From the NCBI GenBank assembly GCA_009760855.2, contig WPIO01000052.1, positions 2,608,501 through 2,672,500 of the forward strand: 64,000 nucleotides of DNA. Reading direction: 5' to 3'. Positions 11,286 through 23,468 of this stretch are shown here, piece after piece; position 1 is the first letter of the stretch; each line of letters opens with the position of its first letter. Under the pieces are notes generated by a model, which was not told where the DNA came from, searched no databases, and was given only the letters and a program-made list of their open reading frames with translations. The DNA is from Cristatella mucedo. Its lineage: Eukaryota; Bryozoa; Phylactolaemata; Cristatellidae. The position numbers and the translations under genes were made by a program.

Positions 11286-13821
11286 ATAATTGTGGTTTCT
11301 GTTTCTGTGTATGTGCGCGATCTAGATCACCCGGCTCACCGGCACTTCGCCGTTGCAGGCAGGCCGTAGTGCCATCCACCATCGCAGGGTCGAGCAGATG
11401 ATGGATGTGGCCTAGGGACGGGCCTGTGCTCAGCTGTGATCTGGTGGCTGGGTTTTGGACACAGGCCAGCTTAGTCCTCCCGCGAACCCACGGGGATGAA
11501 CTGTGGCTGGGAGGGAGCGAAGGCGAGTCGGAACGATGGCGTATTGAAAAACGGCTGTGTTCGGGAGCTCTGTAGGCACCTTGCAGAAAATACATCTTAG
11601 TAAGCCAGATTTGGTATTCTGACTACTTCCGCGTAAAAGCTCTTAGGAGAGCATTATTCTATACTAATCAGTCTTCCCAGCTTACCACCTGCTCGTCCGA
11701 CGAAAGCCGATTTGCTCCGATGTTAGCCAACCTCAAATCTTCCGGAGACCGTGACTTCAGTTCGTATGTTCCCAACGCCAGGAGCTTACCAACGAGTGGC
11801 GTTGCGCCATCTCCAGGCATGTTGAAAAGCGAAAATAAGCGACAACCTAACCTGTTCTCACATAATTAATCTTCATCACTTCGTTCGCTCGACGAATTTA
11901 TAATCAATTATAAGTGTCACCACAGGACTCACAATATGACTTACGTAAGCCATCCTGGCCAGAATCAAGTTCAGTAATGGGCTGTTGCGCTTAACACGAG
12001 AAACATAATTGGAATATTTTCTCAAGAATTTAAACTGATGACTTACAGGTTTTGTAATATTGGCAGCCACCACCTAACGCAAATACTCATGTGAAGCCTC
12101 AGTAAGTGGGAAACCCTGATCTACTATGAGATGATTTGTAGGTGCCTCGAAGCGGTTAAGGAAAATTACAGATTTTAAGCAATGTTTTATTTATGGCTAT
12201 GTTAATTATGGCAATTAACATCTTTGCCCCAATGACACCACACGAAGTTCTCGATGATTGTTGTAACCCTATGGGCACTTGGATTCCAAAACGAATCGGT
12301 GGTTATAGAAATTGCTCTAGATGGGCAGGAGAGGGGCGTAAGCGAATAAAAACGTTGTAAACTGAATTCGGGAAGGGGCGTCTGCGTTGCGCCCCGGAAG
12401 GCCTCCTCGGAGACACGCCTAGCGGAAGCTGGGCTGCGGTAGTGGTGAGCTTACTGCTTCGATCGCCGACATTCCGACTTCCGCTTGCAGTTGTTCTAGA
12501 TCAGGATCCTGTGAATCCTTGTAATTTTGTTCACAGAGCCGTGTGCTGAAGTAGAACACCATTACATCATACAATTGTTACATCTTTGTTAACGGTCACA
12601 AGACGTTAGAAGTGGGCGGGCACGAGCCTTCTGCCCCGCCCGCAGCAGTTCACCTACCCGAGCTCTGGGGGCGTGAGCATCCTATGAGCTCCTGGAGTGC
12701 TTCCTATTGCAAAATGGCATTTAAAGACCCAGCGGATCGGAAAGGCGAAAAGGATTTATATAATTTACGAGCATCCTTCACTGTCGGGGATTTAGAGGTA
12801 TGTGCTGTCTTTGATTGAGTGACCCGTTCGTGATTCCTTTGATTCCAGCAGCTCGCTCCTTCGATTTAACAGGCGAGGCCATGCTACTTCACGGCTCGTA
12901 GTCCAAAGAATCGGGAACAAATGTGCTGTTGCGTCGGCCGAGGGTTAGCTAGCCGTTATATACAAAGCACGTACACCATTCTGATCTCGTTGTTCAACGA
13001 GACTCAGCGACCCACGTACCGCTTGGCTGTGGATCCACGAAAATAGTGGTATTAAGTTACCGTCGTAGATCGAGTCGCTTGTGGACGATTGTGATCAGGC
13101 GAAATAGTCGCAGTTCGATTAACCGGCACTTACAGCCTATGGCTGAAGTGGAGGAGCTGATGCAGCCCCCTTATCTAGATAGAGGACTTCAGACACAACG
13201 TTACGGATTTAGTGACCTAGGTATGCCAAATCTCGTGCTATTTCTTGAAAAATTTCAATGGCAAGCTCAGCCAGCAGATCTGAGCTCTTTCTCTGCAGAG
13301 TTTGTTGAGGCTTTTGAGATTTCTTAATGGTGCTAGTTTTGAAAGGTGGGTGGCTATTAAAGAATAACCTAATTATATAGCCCCAAAGAATCCAGATGAG
13401 CTATCCAGAGTGCTTGTTATTAACAAGCTACTCCACTGATCACCGCTGGCGCAATACGTAGTCCAATTTTATCCACGATCCGCGAATGCGCACTGAAGAT
13501 TTCGAACCACTGCTGCCTGAGATGTGCTCGATGATGTATCATGTGCCTCGCGCCTTGGTAATGTGAACTTGAAGTTGTTCGAAATGAAATGTGCAAGTTA
13601 CCGTATCTCAATATTTGAGCATTAGTCCAGGAAGTTATTAGTTGCCCTACTGTACACCACGACCGCTGAACAATTTACCATGCACCTCTTGAGGCTTGCA
13701 TTGTATTAACAGAACTGGTTTCATGTCTATTCGATGTTTTGGTCAACTGAAAAAGTTGTGCACATCAGCCTGCTGAAGGCAGAATATTACTACTAACGGC
13801 TCTGTCATGTCTGAGAATGGA
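11286..13821. other. Unassigned, perhaps further LTR-element debris
   Basis: The 15-mer GGCTGTGTTCGGGAG at 11553-11567 repeats one inside the presumed gypsy 3' LTR (11084-11098), so duplicated LTR material may be present. The frames at 12612-12818 and 13046-13327 loosely resemble gag and RT text from another gypsy-like element, but I cannot support that firmly. The rest shows nothing. Confidence 0.3.
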
Positions 13822-15171
13822 CAGAGGCGTAGCAAGGGAAGGGCAGGGGGCAGATGTCCCTGCGCACCATGGCAAAGGGGGGCCAAAAGCAAAATGTATT
13901 GTGCATATTAAAAAAAAATTTTCGTGTGAGATTACCAATCTCGATATCAATTAAGTCCTGCTTCAATGGACTTGACACTTGCTTGCTCAGCTAGTTAAGC
14001 ATGTTTACAGACAGACCAAGCTGTAGTTTGATGCTCTAGCAGTACCCACTCGACGACACAAAAACACCGAGGGGGCTTCAACCACCGTGGATTTGGCTGG
14101 CACTCGCAGCACAATAAGCACACGGCCGTTCACCCCTCCGTCTACGTTCCAACTGCCCTCCCCATTCGCTTGCCCCACATCCTGCCTGCCACAGGTGGGC
14201 TGTGTAGCACCAAGAGCTAGCCTGGCCTGCTATGCAGTCTCAAGGGCGAGCCATCATGCCGTGGCTGAGCACCAAAACAATATTAGACCACCTAAGCTAG
14301 GCTTACTTAACTGGCTGTGCTACGACAACGCAGCAGTCATGTCTGGCCACTTGTCAGGTGTCCAAAGAGAATGCTGTCCAGAAATAAGAACCAATTTTTG
14401 TAAACTGGGACAACCATAGCTTGAACCTGGCATGATTTCATGCTGCAAGTCAAGATTCTGTGATTACCTTTTTTGGCCCAATTGACAGCACATAATTATT
14501 TTCAAAATCAACTCTGCGATAGGAAGAACTGAAGAGAGTCTTAGCCATCACTGTTAAGCGTGACTCGGTAACAAGGTGGAGTGCAAGAATGGAGGCTGTG
14601 AATGCTATCAATGATGCACTGAACAGAATTGTAGGTCTTTTGGAGCAATTGTTGAGGACACAAGTGGAATAGTTGAAACAAGAAGCTAGCAGTCTCCTAC
14701 AGTATATTCTGAACTTTTGACTCTATTGCCATGTTGGTACAACATCTTTAGGAAGATTGATCACGTTCAGAAAAGACTGCAAGATCCAAAGATGAACTTC
14801 AAAGATGCCTCTTGTGACCTCCACTCTCTCAAAATTGAGTTTTTAAGACTTTGGGAAGACCTGTGCTAGTCACTAGTAGATCACTAGTAGATGCCAAAGG
14901 GCGATGTGTTTTATGGGGAGTTGCAGTTGAACTAAGAATCTGCCGAAGGACACAGATGAATGGAGATTAAAGATGTTGATCTCACGGCAGAGGGGATATT
15001 TCAAGAATCATGAAGGATAGCATGGATGATCTCCGATAAAAAATTACGATTAGGTTTTCCCGGCTCAAAGATCTTGATGCCAAATTTGGTTTCTTGTTGG
15101 AAGTTGAGAAGCCATAGAAGACACATGACCAGACCAAACTCCTCCAGCAATATCTAGATCTCGGAGGCTTC

Positions 15172-15254
15172 TATTAATAATAATAGTAATGTACTTGATA
15201 AAGCGCCCTCAGAGAACTTAATCTCTTTCTAGGCGCTTTACATTTGCTGCAAAG
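15172..15254 (-). repeat. LINE-A 3' tail inserted in hAT relic
   Basis: An (ATT)n-type tail (TAATAATAATAG on the + strand) plus the reverse complement of the LINE-A 3' hairpin and GCAAATG lead. It is only about 80 bp long, a strongly 5'-truncated insertion, and it interrupts the hAT transposase. Confidence 0.75.
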
Positions 15255-15513
15255 GTATTGTTCAGATATTGATGGAACAGAGCTGTACAACGAAATATGT
15301 GACTGTAAAATGCTTCTTGCCACACGTCACGACTCAGCACTAAAGTCACCACTGAAACTCACGTCTTTCATTGTCAGTTATGGAGATGTAATTCCTAATT
15401 TGAGAGTTGCCTTGCAAGTTCTTCTCACTATAGCTGTATCAGTTGCCAGTTGTAAATGTTCCTTTAGCAAGCTGGAGATAACCCTGTCGTATCTGAGAGC
15501 ATCAATGGGGTAA
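15244..15513 (+). pseudogene. hAT transposase C-terminal (dimerisation) fragment
   Basis: About 89 codons: YCSDIDGTELYNEICD near the start and LLTIAVSVASCKCSFSKLE, then YLRASMG near the end. In hAT transposases this region mediates dimerisation and carries part of the RNase H-like active site. The frame stops right after YLRASMG, earlier than in intact relatives. Confidence 0.65.
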
Positions 15514-15600
15514 GATCGACTTTCCGATTTGGCCTTGTTAAGCATAGAGAAAAACACTGAACAATATTGACTTTCAAACTGTAATAGACCAGTTGCCACG

Positions 15601-16276
15601 TTCAAGGCCAGAAAAATTCACCCTAGTTCAAATTCACCCGAGTACTAGCTACCTTGTACCTTTACTGCAGTTAATAAAACTTCCTTGGCTCGATATGCCT
15701 GCTAGCGCGGGTTTTTGCTTTTCTTCATTGGTGGAGGTATTTTGCAGCAATTTTTGACAAGGGGAGAGGCGCCATTTGTAGCTTTGTCCCCAGGCGCTGA
15801 AAGGTCTCACCACCCCTCTGAGAATGGTGTTGCTTATTGCTTGGGTATACAGTAAGTACTGCATCCCAGAAGCAGCTGCGTGGAAGTAAATCTTCTAACT
15901 GCCTTGTAAGGTGGTACCGATTTAGCATTCTGCACATGTGATACATTTATGTTAAGTACCTAGAAAGAGTAGCACTGACTGCTGAATGTACCACTGGGCT
16001 ATTTGCAAGAAACATCAGATCCTTCAGGAGGGAAATGTGCCTCATAGATGTAGCTCGGCGACCTAACAGCCGATGCTGGGCGACCTGAGCTGTTAACATC
16101 CTTTATACTTCTGATGTTTATTCGTTCGAGTGCCCAAAAGAGTTGTGAAGGCCATGTCCTAGCATGATCTTGAACGATGAACCCCTCCCCTCTCTCTTAG
16201 CTCTCTTGCATAGGTGGCCTAGCTTTCATCTGTAACCATTCGACAATGCTTCCATTCGACAATGCTTCCATTGCAG
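15601..16276. other. Intergenic, no gene recognised
   Basis: Nothing identifiable. The left edge may include the rest of the hAT element. Confidence 0.35.
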
Positions 16277-16410
16277 CATATGTAAAGTGCCTAGAAAGAG
16301 ATTAAATTCTCTAATGGTGCTATACAAATGTATTATTATTATTAAGTTCTCTGAGGCAATTGCTTATTGTTATTATTATTATTCGTATTATTATTCTTAT
16401 TCTTACCCAC
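16277..16410 (+). repeat. Two LINE-A/SINE-A tails in a row
   Basis: AAAGTGCCTAGAAAGAGATT through (ATT)n at 16277-16345 is one tail. A second partial tail (TTAAGTTCTCTGAGGCAATT then (ATT)n) follows at about 16343-16410. This suggests a tandem or second insertion at the same A/T-rich site. Confidence 0.6.
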
Positions 16411-16789
16411 CTAAACAGACTTTAAGTATTTTGATATATATTTTGCTTCTATGTGATGAGGTTCTTTGTAAACGATACATGATGTACTTTATGAGCTGGT
16501 CTATTTTTCGGAGTGTAGGCCGTAAGGAGCTGAGCAAGTAGCAATGTTAGGGTTTAACAGAGAATCAGGTCATCATATGGACATCCATGTAAGCCAGCTC
16601 TGGTATTTAGTGACGAAAACTAGTTTTATCCTTGTGAGTTTGTGGGAAGGAGAATGACTGTGATGCTAGCAGCAGCAACAGCCTTGCTATCTCTGTTTAA
16701 AGGTAAGAAGATTTAACTAGATCATCATAGCGAGTTCTAATTGGGATTCAGAGCTATGCATTCCACAGAAAATGTTGTGCATCAGATTT

Positions 16790-17360
16790 AAAATTAGCTT
16801 TTGAATAATGATGATGAGGGTAGGTTATCTGTGATATATCTCCTAGGTCTCTCTGCAGCATTTGACACAATTGACTTGAACATCTTTCTAGAGCGCCTCT
16901 CGACACACCTAGATATCATTTGCACACTGCTAAACAGGGTTAGGTGCTACCTCCTGTGGTGGTTGTCTGAGTGCAGATGTAAATAGCTGTCAGTCATTCT
17001 AGGAGCCCTTGAAGTATGGGCTACTTTCGGATTTGGTCTTAGGCCTCTTTATTTCTCTATTTACTATCCATATTCCCTTTCTGGCCGATGTCCTTTTAAA
17101 CGAGACTTTTATTTCCAGCATGCATTCATTCAGCTCTATCTATTTTTTGGCACTTCCGAGCCTTGTTTCATATCCGACTCACTTAATTCCCTTGCAGATT
17201 GCATCGACGTTTGCACCTAGAAAATGGCCACTAATTTTCTGATGCTTAACAAAGATAAATTTATTTATATACACACGTTTTTATGGGCAAGCCTAGTAGA
17301 TGCCTTAATTTGGAAGATCTCACCCTTAAGGTCATTCTCATCGAAGGCCTTGAAGGCTTG
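16790..17360 (+). mobile_element. Old LINE-A reverse transcriptase remnant
   Basis: A decayed CR1-like RT: LSAAFDTID at about 16850-16880, a damaged VPQGSVLGP region near 17010-17090 and NFLMLNKDK near 17230. These sit in the same order and spacing as in the better copy at 39-41 kb. Many frameshifts; an old, inactive copy. Confidence 0.6.
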
Positions 17361-17574
17361 ACCACAGCACTACTTGTTGTGGCATTTAAAGCAACATTCC
17401 GACACAGGGGATCCAACAGCCACAGCCAGGGGTACAGCTAGTGCCCGCAATGCTGATGCACCCACTAATGAAGGTTTGCTCTGACCAGCCTCATCATTCA
17501 AGTTTCCTCCAATAAGGACTGTGGCAGAGTCACCACTGCATGTTTGAAAACGTCCACTCCGGTCTGGCCCAATA

Positions 17575-17690
17575 TTAACATGCTTGCCTTTAACGACCAT
17601 GGTCGTGGGCTCGAGTCCTGCTGCATATGTAAAGCACTTGGGTAGAGATTAAGCTCTCTTAGGGCGCTACAGAAATGCAAATGAAGTTTA
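17575..17690 (+). repeat. SINE-A copy, head-truncated
   Basis: Box B-like GGGCTCGAGTCC and tail GTAAAGCACTTGGGTAGAG then TTAGGGCGCTACAGAAAT. The tRNA-like head is incomplete. Confidence 0.6.
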
Positions 17691-19030
17691 TAGCAGTCGA
17701 GTGCAGAGGACACAGCAGTCAATACTTCAGGCTCAACCGGTGCCTGCAATGCCGATGCTTCTTATTATGTTGCAACTTTTTTGTCGTGCACCATCTCACG
17801 ATCAAAATCTTTCAGATGCCATGCTTTGTAAGAGTCACCGCAGAGTAAGCAGGCAAAGAGGCCAAAGAAGCCAACACTGAAGGAAGGCAGCAAGTGCACG
17901 TTTGGTGCACCTGTATCAGATGATAACCAATCTATGCTCTGGCTTAACTCAGCCTCAAAGCTGCTAAAGCTGCTGCCTTTTATGAATCTCGATTGCATAT
18001 AAAACAGAGATCAGGCAGAGTGACACACTTCAGCAATGTGTACAAGCCTCTTTACTCTGGCAACAACGTTCTCTAGCAGGAGGGCCTTCGATTTACATGC
18101 AGGTATATTCATGCTAGTAATCAATAGCATTTGTGAGGATGCCTATGAGTATTGCCATTCGTCGGGATTCCTCTTTGATAGTTTTCTTTTAGCACATTCT
18201 TGGAGCGAGTTTTACATAGACATTAGATGCAGCTGCTTGCCCTTGCACTGCGGCAGGTGCCCCCACAATGCCTCTCGTGTTCTTCTTGGGAGCTGCACAG
18301 GTCACGAACCGAAGGAAGCAGTATCCAGATCGCGTGTTGTCTGGATCACATTTTCTTTGCCATTGTTAGGATTGTGTGTGAGCAGTTGCACATGCCAGCC
18401 GACCATATATGCAATGTAGATGTTTATTATAAACCACAGGAAGCCTTGCGGGAGTAAATGGGCATACTGGCAGGTTCTAGCACTGGAAATTACAAAAGTA
18501 AGTCGATGGACCTGCTGTTCTCCAGCAGAAGTCTCCATTTGAAGCAGTTGATACCCTACGTATGTCCAGCAGGCCCAACAGGTACAATTCCAGTGATAAT
18601 CGTATTTGACCTTCACTAGCATCTTACCAGTAGACAGTATGAGTGATATTAGAGAGATGCCTCCAAGTCTGTTAGCTTTCTGAGCTTTGCTGATGCATCC
18701 CACTTGGGAGGATACCCAACTCTTCCTCCTTGGCGCATGGAGTGCTGCTCCAACATGGGCTAATTTTCGTATGCACATCTGAAAAAGTGTTAATGTTTGT
18801 TTGCGTTTTATGGCTTTTTACACCAATTTGCTTGCAAACTTGCCGTAAATACCATAATAAGTGTAAGCAACCAGCCATATTTACCGGAACGTTCTCGGCT
18901 TTCTCTGGTAATGCAACCTGTACTACATCCAGGAAGCATAACCTGGCACGAGCAATCGGTTATCGTGATAGAAAAACATGTTTCACATCGCTATTTTATT
19001 AATTTTTTATGCCTTAAGCTTATGGGAAGT
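17691..19030. other. Intergenic, no gene recognised
   Basis: Several short open frames on both strands (for example 18302-18778 minus, 158 codons) with no recognisable domain, no codon pattern I trust and no splice support. Confidence 0.35.
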
Positions 19031-20080
19031 GGCCTCACCACGATTTTTAATCACTAATTGTTTGCAGGGCGTTGTGGAAGCCACGGACCTGATGCATAGT
19101 CCGGGGGCAATTTCTTACCAGCATTGGCGTAGAGCCTCAAATAAGACATCTCCAACAGTGGTGCAAATAGCCACCGGTCTTACACTTTGCTCTAAAGCGC
19201 CCCAAAGGTTTTCGATGGAGTTCAGATTAGGGCTCATGCTTGGTCATGTCAATACAGTCAGTAAAGGATATCCGTGATCTGGACCACTTTCTAAAAATTC
19301 TTTCACCGACTGTGATTTGCTTAGGGTCGTTATCCTATTGCCATATAAAATCTAGCCCTATCGGGGCCATCTCACTTTGTGTACCCACATTTTTATGATG
19401 TCAAAGTAATTATACTGGTTCATAATGCCTTCTATGCATTTGAGAGTCCTGGTACAAGCTTCCTCTTAACAACACTCCTTTGCATTAAGCTTTAACTTAA
19501 TCTGAAGGCAGTCTTCGAGATATGCTTTATTTATACTTGGCCACTTTTGAAAATGCTGAACTTCGATTCATCAGTCCACGAAACTCTTTGCCAGTCAGCC
19601 AAGGTCCAGTTGACGTCGTCTTTAGTCCATGCAGGCGGCTTGATTTTGCTTTTTTAGAAAGCAAAGGTTTACAATTAAGGCTATCCTGGAGAGTATCCCT
19701 TGCTGGCATAACCTACGAAGAACGGTTGATTCGCTCAGCTTAAGGCCTGTCGTAAGTTGAAGTGTCCCTGCAGCACTTCTCACAGGAGAAAATTTGTTCT
19801 TCAAGGCTTGCGTTTTTTAGTCCTGTCATCACGATCGTTTGTCAGCTTAAGTTGATCACACTTTGTCCTTGCTTCCATCTTACTGAGTTGCAACTGCTTT
19901 TTAATATTGTAGCATTCTCACTGCTCGGAAATCACAAGCACTCTTGCAATCCGTAGCTTGTTATATATAACCTGCCAAATGCAGCACCCAAATTTGTCCT
20001 TTCGTGAAGATAAAATTCTCCCTTACTTTGCCCATTTCTCGGAACTTGTTAGCTACTCCTCCAAATTTAGTAGCCAATGG
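19031..20080 (-). mobile_element. Tc1-family transposon relic
   Basis: On the minus strand the sequence translates, across frameshifts, to Tc1 transposase. It shows a helix-turn-helix stretch (LKLSESTVLRRLCQQGILSR at about 19800-19690), a region resembling the WxxVxxSDESKF motif near 19570, and QDNDPK near 19340. SVKEFLESGPDHGYPLL precedes a SP(N/D)LNxIENLWGAL motif near 19200-19230. These cover all three parts of the DD34E catalytic domain. The copy has several stops. Terminal inverted repeats were not identified. Confidence 0.7.
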
Positions 20081-20744
20081 ATGCTATCTAAACCAGCTCT
20101 CATGGAAATATCCCTGTGCTGAAAAAGCACTTTATCGTTTGAGCCTTGTTTCATTTTTAGCTAGGATTAACTAAAATTGATAACACACCATTTTAAATGT
20201 ATTATCTACTCCGGAAAGGTATTTTTAGTATAATTAGCTTCTGCTCTCAAATGTGGTAGGAACTACTTTGTATTTTGCGGATTGATACATGGATTACCTA
20301 CGTTGTGCTGAGTCTGAGCCAGTCTCTTTGTGCGATGTCATAATCACTAGAATTTTTCATTTTCGGCACATGGTTACATTTGTAACAGTTCCTGAATTCT
20401 AAGTAGAACTTACATTACAACCCTTAAGGACATTTTACTACAGGCAGGAGGATAGCAGAGATTGCCTTGAGATCACAGGATTTTTATCAAATTGCATGGC
20501 CGTGCAGCAGGTACATGATTTTTTGCCTTTAATGTTCAGGCTTCGAAAGTGCTCAGAAAGCCCAGGTGGTTTTGTCATGTTATGTATGACTCTCTGTTCG
20601 CTCGTCATGTCCATAATTTCTGTGTAACCTCTGGTTGTTGCCATGTCATACTCGTTGATGCACATGATTGCTTACCGGTGTGTCCACTTGCTAATCTTGA
20701 TACACCGTTTACATCATGCTGCTTGTCTGCTTTCGACAGATTAA
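20081..20744. other. Intergenic, no gene recognised
   Basis: AT-rich sequence without recognisable genes; it may include the left end of the Tc1 relic. Confidence 0.3.
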
Positions 20745-21225
20745 TAATAATAATAATAATAATATTGCACTTGATAAAGCGCCTTCAGAGAACTTAATCT
20801 CTTTCTAGGCGCTTTACATTTGCTGCAAAGTGATATGCAATAGAATAGTAAGTAAAATCATGCTTGAAAAACAAACAAAATAAATAATATGGTTAGGGGT
20901 TACATGCACAGGGTCAGCATGCAAATGTGGTTAGTGGCAGCATGCACAGTGTCAGCACGCATAAGCACATCAATGACGAATCACAGGGACCCACTAAATG
21001 CTGTCCTAAATAGGTGTGTTTTTAAGTTTCTTTTAAATGTGGTCAGGTCAGGGGATGTTCTGACGCAGGTCGGGAGGAAGTTCCAGGCTTTGGGAGCATA
21101 CGAGCTAAATGCACGATCTCCAAAGGATTAAGGTTTGTACGAGGTATTTCCAGACTGTTGGATTCCGAAAAGCGAGTGGTACGATGCTTTGCCTGATGGG
21201 GTAGTATATCTGAAAGATAGGCTGA
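20745..21225 (-). mobile_element. LINE-A copy, 3' end only
   Basis: On the minus strand it runs from the C-terminal codons of the ORF (about 21225 to 20990), through a GC-poor 3' UTR with the repeated CATGCACAGGGTCAGCATGC-type text, to the hairpin tail and (ATT)n at 20745-20765. Close in sequence to the copy at 23.5 kb. Confidence 0.8.
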
Positions 21226-22195
21226 TTAAATTGTAGACCATAATCGGCAGACTAAATAATGATGTACCCTGACAGCATTTCGGCAGGCTTGCGATTGCTT
21301 TTACAAGGGGGTGGATGCATGGGAAATCAAATTGCATACACTTGAGATCAATTTTCAGTGAAATGTTTGTTTTTTGCTGTAGCTCTGTCATTCTTTGGTG
21401 AAAGAAAGAGTATAGCATGATGAGATTGAGCAGATACCAGTTTTGCTCGTGAAAGGATGTTTATAGCACATCCCATAATTTTGTTCTCTACCTGCATATT
21501 ACCTAATGCTCTAGCAAAAATGATAAGTGCTGCTTTTGGCTATTCCACTGCCACTCTCTCGTCCAGATCATTAATTGAGACTTTGTTTCTAGTCTTTTTG
21601 ACTACCGGGAAAGCTATTTGAGTATTGTAGCATATACCCAGCTTTGCCTTGGCTTCTAGTATTGATGGTGATATTCGAGTAAGTTGATCCATGCTCCTGA
21701 TATTTGCTATGCTCAGCTTTACTGAGCTCATGCAGGTGAGTGATAGGTATAATGTGTTGGCTGACCAGCTGAACAAAGTCTAGATATGTCTTTTTTTGTC
21801 TGTTCTGTTAGCATACTGCGCAATGGAAGGCAAGGGCCTCGGTGAATCTCATCTGCTACTCCACCTTGTTTTGCCTCTATTTCTCTCCTTTCCGATCGAG
21901 TCAAGAATATGTATGCGTTTGAGCAAGAGCACATATTATAGTACCGTGTGGTCTTTATTTTATTTCATGTTTGTGAATGTATGTTACATTTTATTGTGCT
22001 ATAGGCTTTGGAATGCCTGGTACAGGAGTCACATATTGTGACCTGCATTCATTGATGGGTATTAGGTCTTTAGTTTTTGCTAAGCAATAGCAGCTGTACG
22101 GGAATTACAGGTGTTCATAATGGTGCATATTTGTTGTGACTTTCTCACATCCATTACATGACATTCTACGTGGCAACGACGGCAATGGGAATGCC
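21226..22195. other. Intergenic, no gene recognised
   Basis: The first part may be older LINE-A sequence. Otherwise nothing recognisable. Confidence 0.3.
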
Positions 22196-22857
22196 ACTGC
22201 CCCAGCTCTGCTATATCTGTCAGCTGCCTTCGACACCATGGATCACGATGTTCTACTTGAACGATTGAGAACAACGATTAGTCTGGCAGACGAGGCACTG
22301 GCATGGTTTAAATCGTACTTGTGTGATCGTGTTCAATCCGTGTCGTGTGAAGGTAATTTCTCACACACGAGGCAGGTCACCAGTGAAGTCCCTCAAGGGT
22401 CCGTATTCGGTCCCTTGCTTTTCTCCATTTATACTCAGCCTCTGGGAAAAGTGATTAAGGCCCATGGAATAGGATATCACTTTTATGTTGACGATACTCA
22501 GCTGTATTTGTCATTCAAACTGTCAGACTCTGCTGCAGCAACTGAGAAACTGAATGCTTGCCTTGCCGACATTCGATCTTGGATATCGGAAAACTTCTTG
22601 AAACTAAATGAAGATAAAAGCGAACTGCTGCTCATAGGACACCCTAAGCATATGGCTGGATTAAAAGGCTTTGCTCTTCTAATAGGTGATGCTGTTGTGC
22701 GACCATCACCGCCTGCTCGAAATTTAGGTGTCGTTTGTGACAGCTGCCTCAATTTTAAAAGCTTCATTCAAAAGACTGCTTCTACAGCTAGCCATCACGT
22801 CTGATCCCTATCCAAGATTAGGAGCTGTCTCCCACAGTGGCTTGCAAAAAATTTAAG
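22196..22857 (+). mobile_element. LINE-B copy 1 (CR1-like RT), truncated both ends
   Basis: A long open frame (to 22803) encodes the RT palm: LSAAFDTMDHDVLLERL, then VPQGSVFGPLLFSIYTQPLG and YVDDTQLYLSF, so both catalytic regions are present. The first Asp of the LDLS motif is lost (the text reads LLYLSAAFD). The 3' part stops abruptly near 22857, where other copies continue. Confidence 0.8.
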
Positions 22858-23468
22858 GGGGGTAGGTCCGACAGTAGTGGGAGTTATCGCCCCAAAATGT
22901 CCGCTAGTAGTGGGAGTTATCCCCCAAAGCACATTTATTAATATTGTACACAGACCAATGAAACGAATGGCATGAAAATTAGCACAAAGAACACTGGTAA
23001 CATAAGTTATCGTTTGATTTTGATTTGACATAGCTGCAGTGTTGACCTTCTGATGACCTGTAAAAGTCAAAGTCACATGTAGCACTGCAGCTCAGCTATA
23101 CATGGCTTTACCATCAAATCGCCAGATTCAATACCAGTCATTGTAGACATATGGAAAACCCCTCAAAAGATGCATGGAATTTGACTCTATAATTCCCACA
23201 CCACAAAAAAATATATAAAATAATATAACTATAATTCGACATCTCAAGCTGTTGACTGTCATCACATCACAGCCCAAGGACATTTTGTGAAAGGCACATC
23301 ATATGCATACACACTTATCAGGCGTAGATGCACAGGGGGGTACATAGAGACAGGTGAGCCCCACCTATATTCCAAATTCCACACCGATCGGCCGAATACC
23401 GACGAAGCTGTAGAATTGATGAGGTACAAAGTACCACTGCTTGGAAAGCACTCAGAGAAGCCAACTTA
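22858..23468. other. Unassigned spacer with short repeat
   Basis: Contains two near copies of AGTAGTGGGAGTTATC (about 22873 and 22907). No gene recognised. Confidence 0.3.

Larger units (their letters stand above)
13822..15600 (+). mobile_element. hAT transposon relic (ZMYM1-like transposase)
   Basis: A terminal-repeat-like start, CAGAGGCGTAGC at 13822, followed by the G-rich text common at the ends of such elements, precedes transposase fragments. About 14310-14390 reads YDNAAVMSGHLSGVQRECC, about 14560-14620 reads TRWSARMEAVNAI, and 15244-15513 holds the C-terminal hAT dimerisation region (LLTIAVSVASCKCSFSKLE). These match the order in ZMYM1-like hAT transposases. Stops, frameshifts and a LINE insertion at 15172-15254 break the gene. 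I could not find the right terminal repeat. Confidence 0.65.

Noticed and set aside
13046-13327. Second gypsy RT
   Set aside because: Only a faint resemblance (..EVEELMQ..) and no catalytic motif; left as unassigned.
18302-18778. 158-codon minus-strand frame
   Set aside because: No domain, no good start context, no splice evidence; length is compatible with chance.
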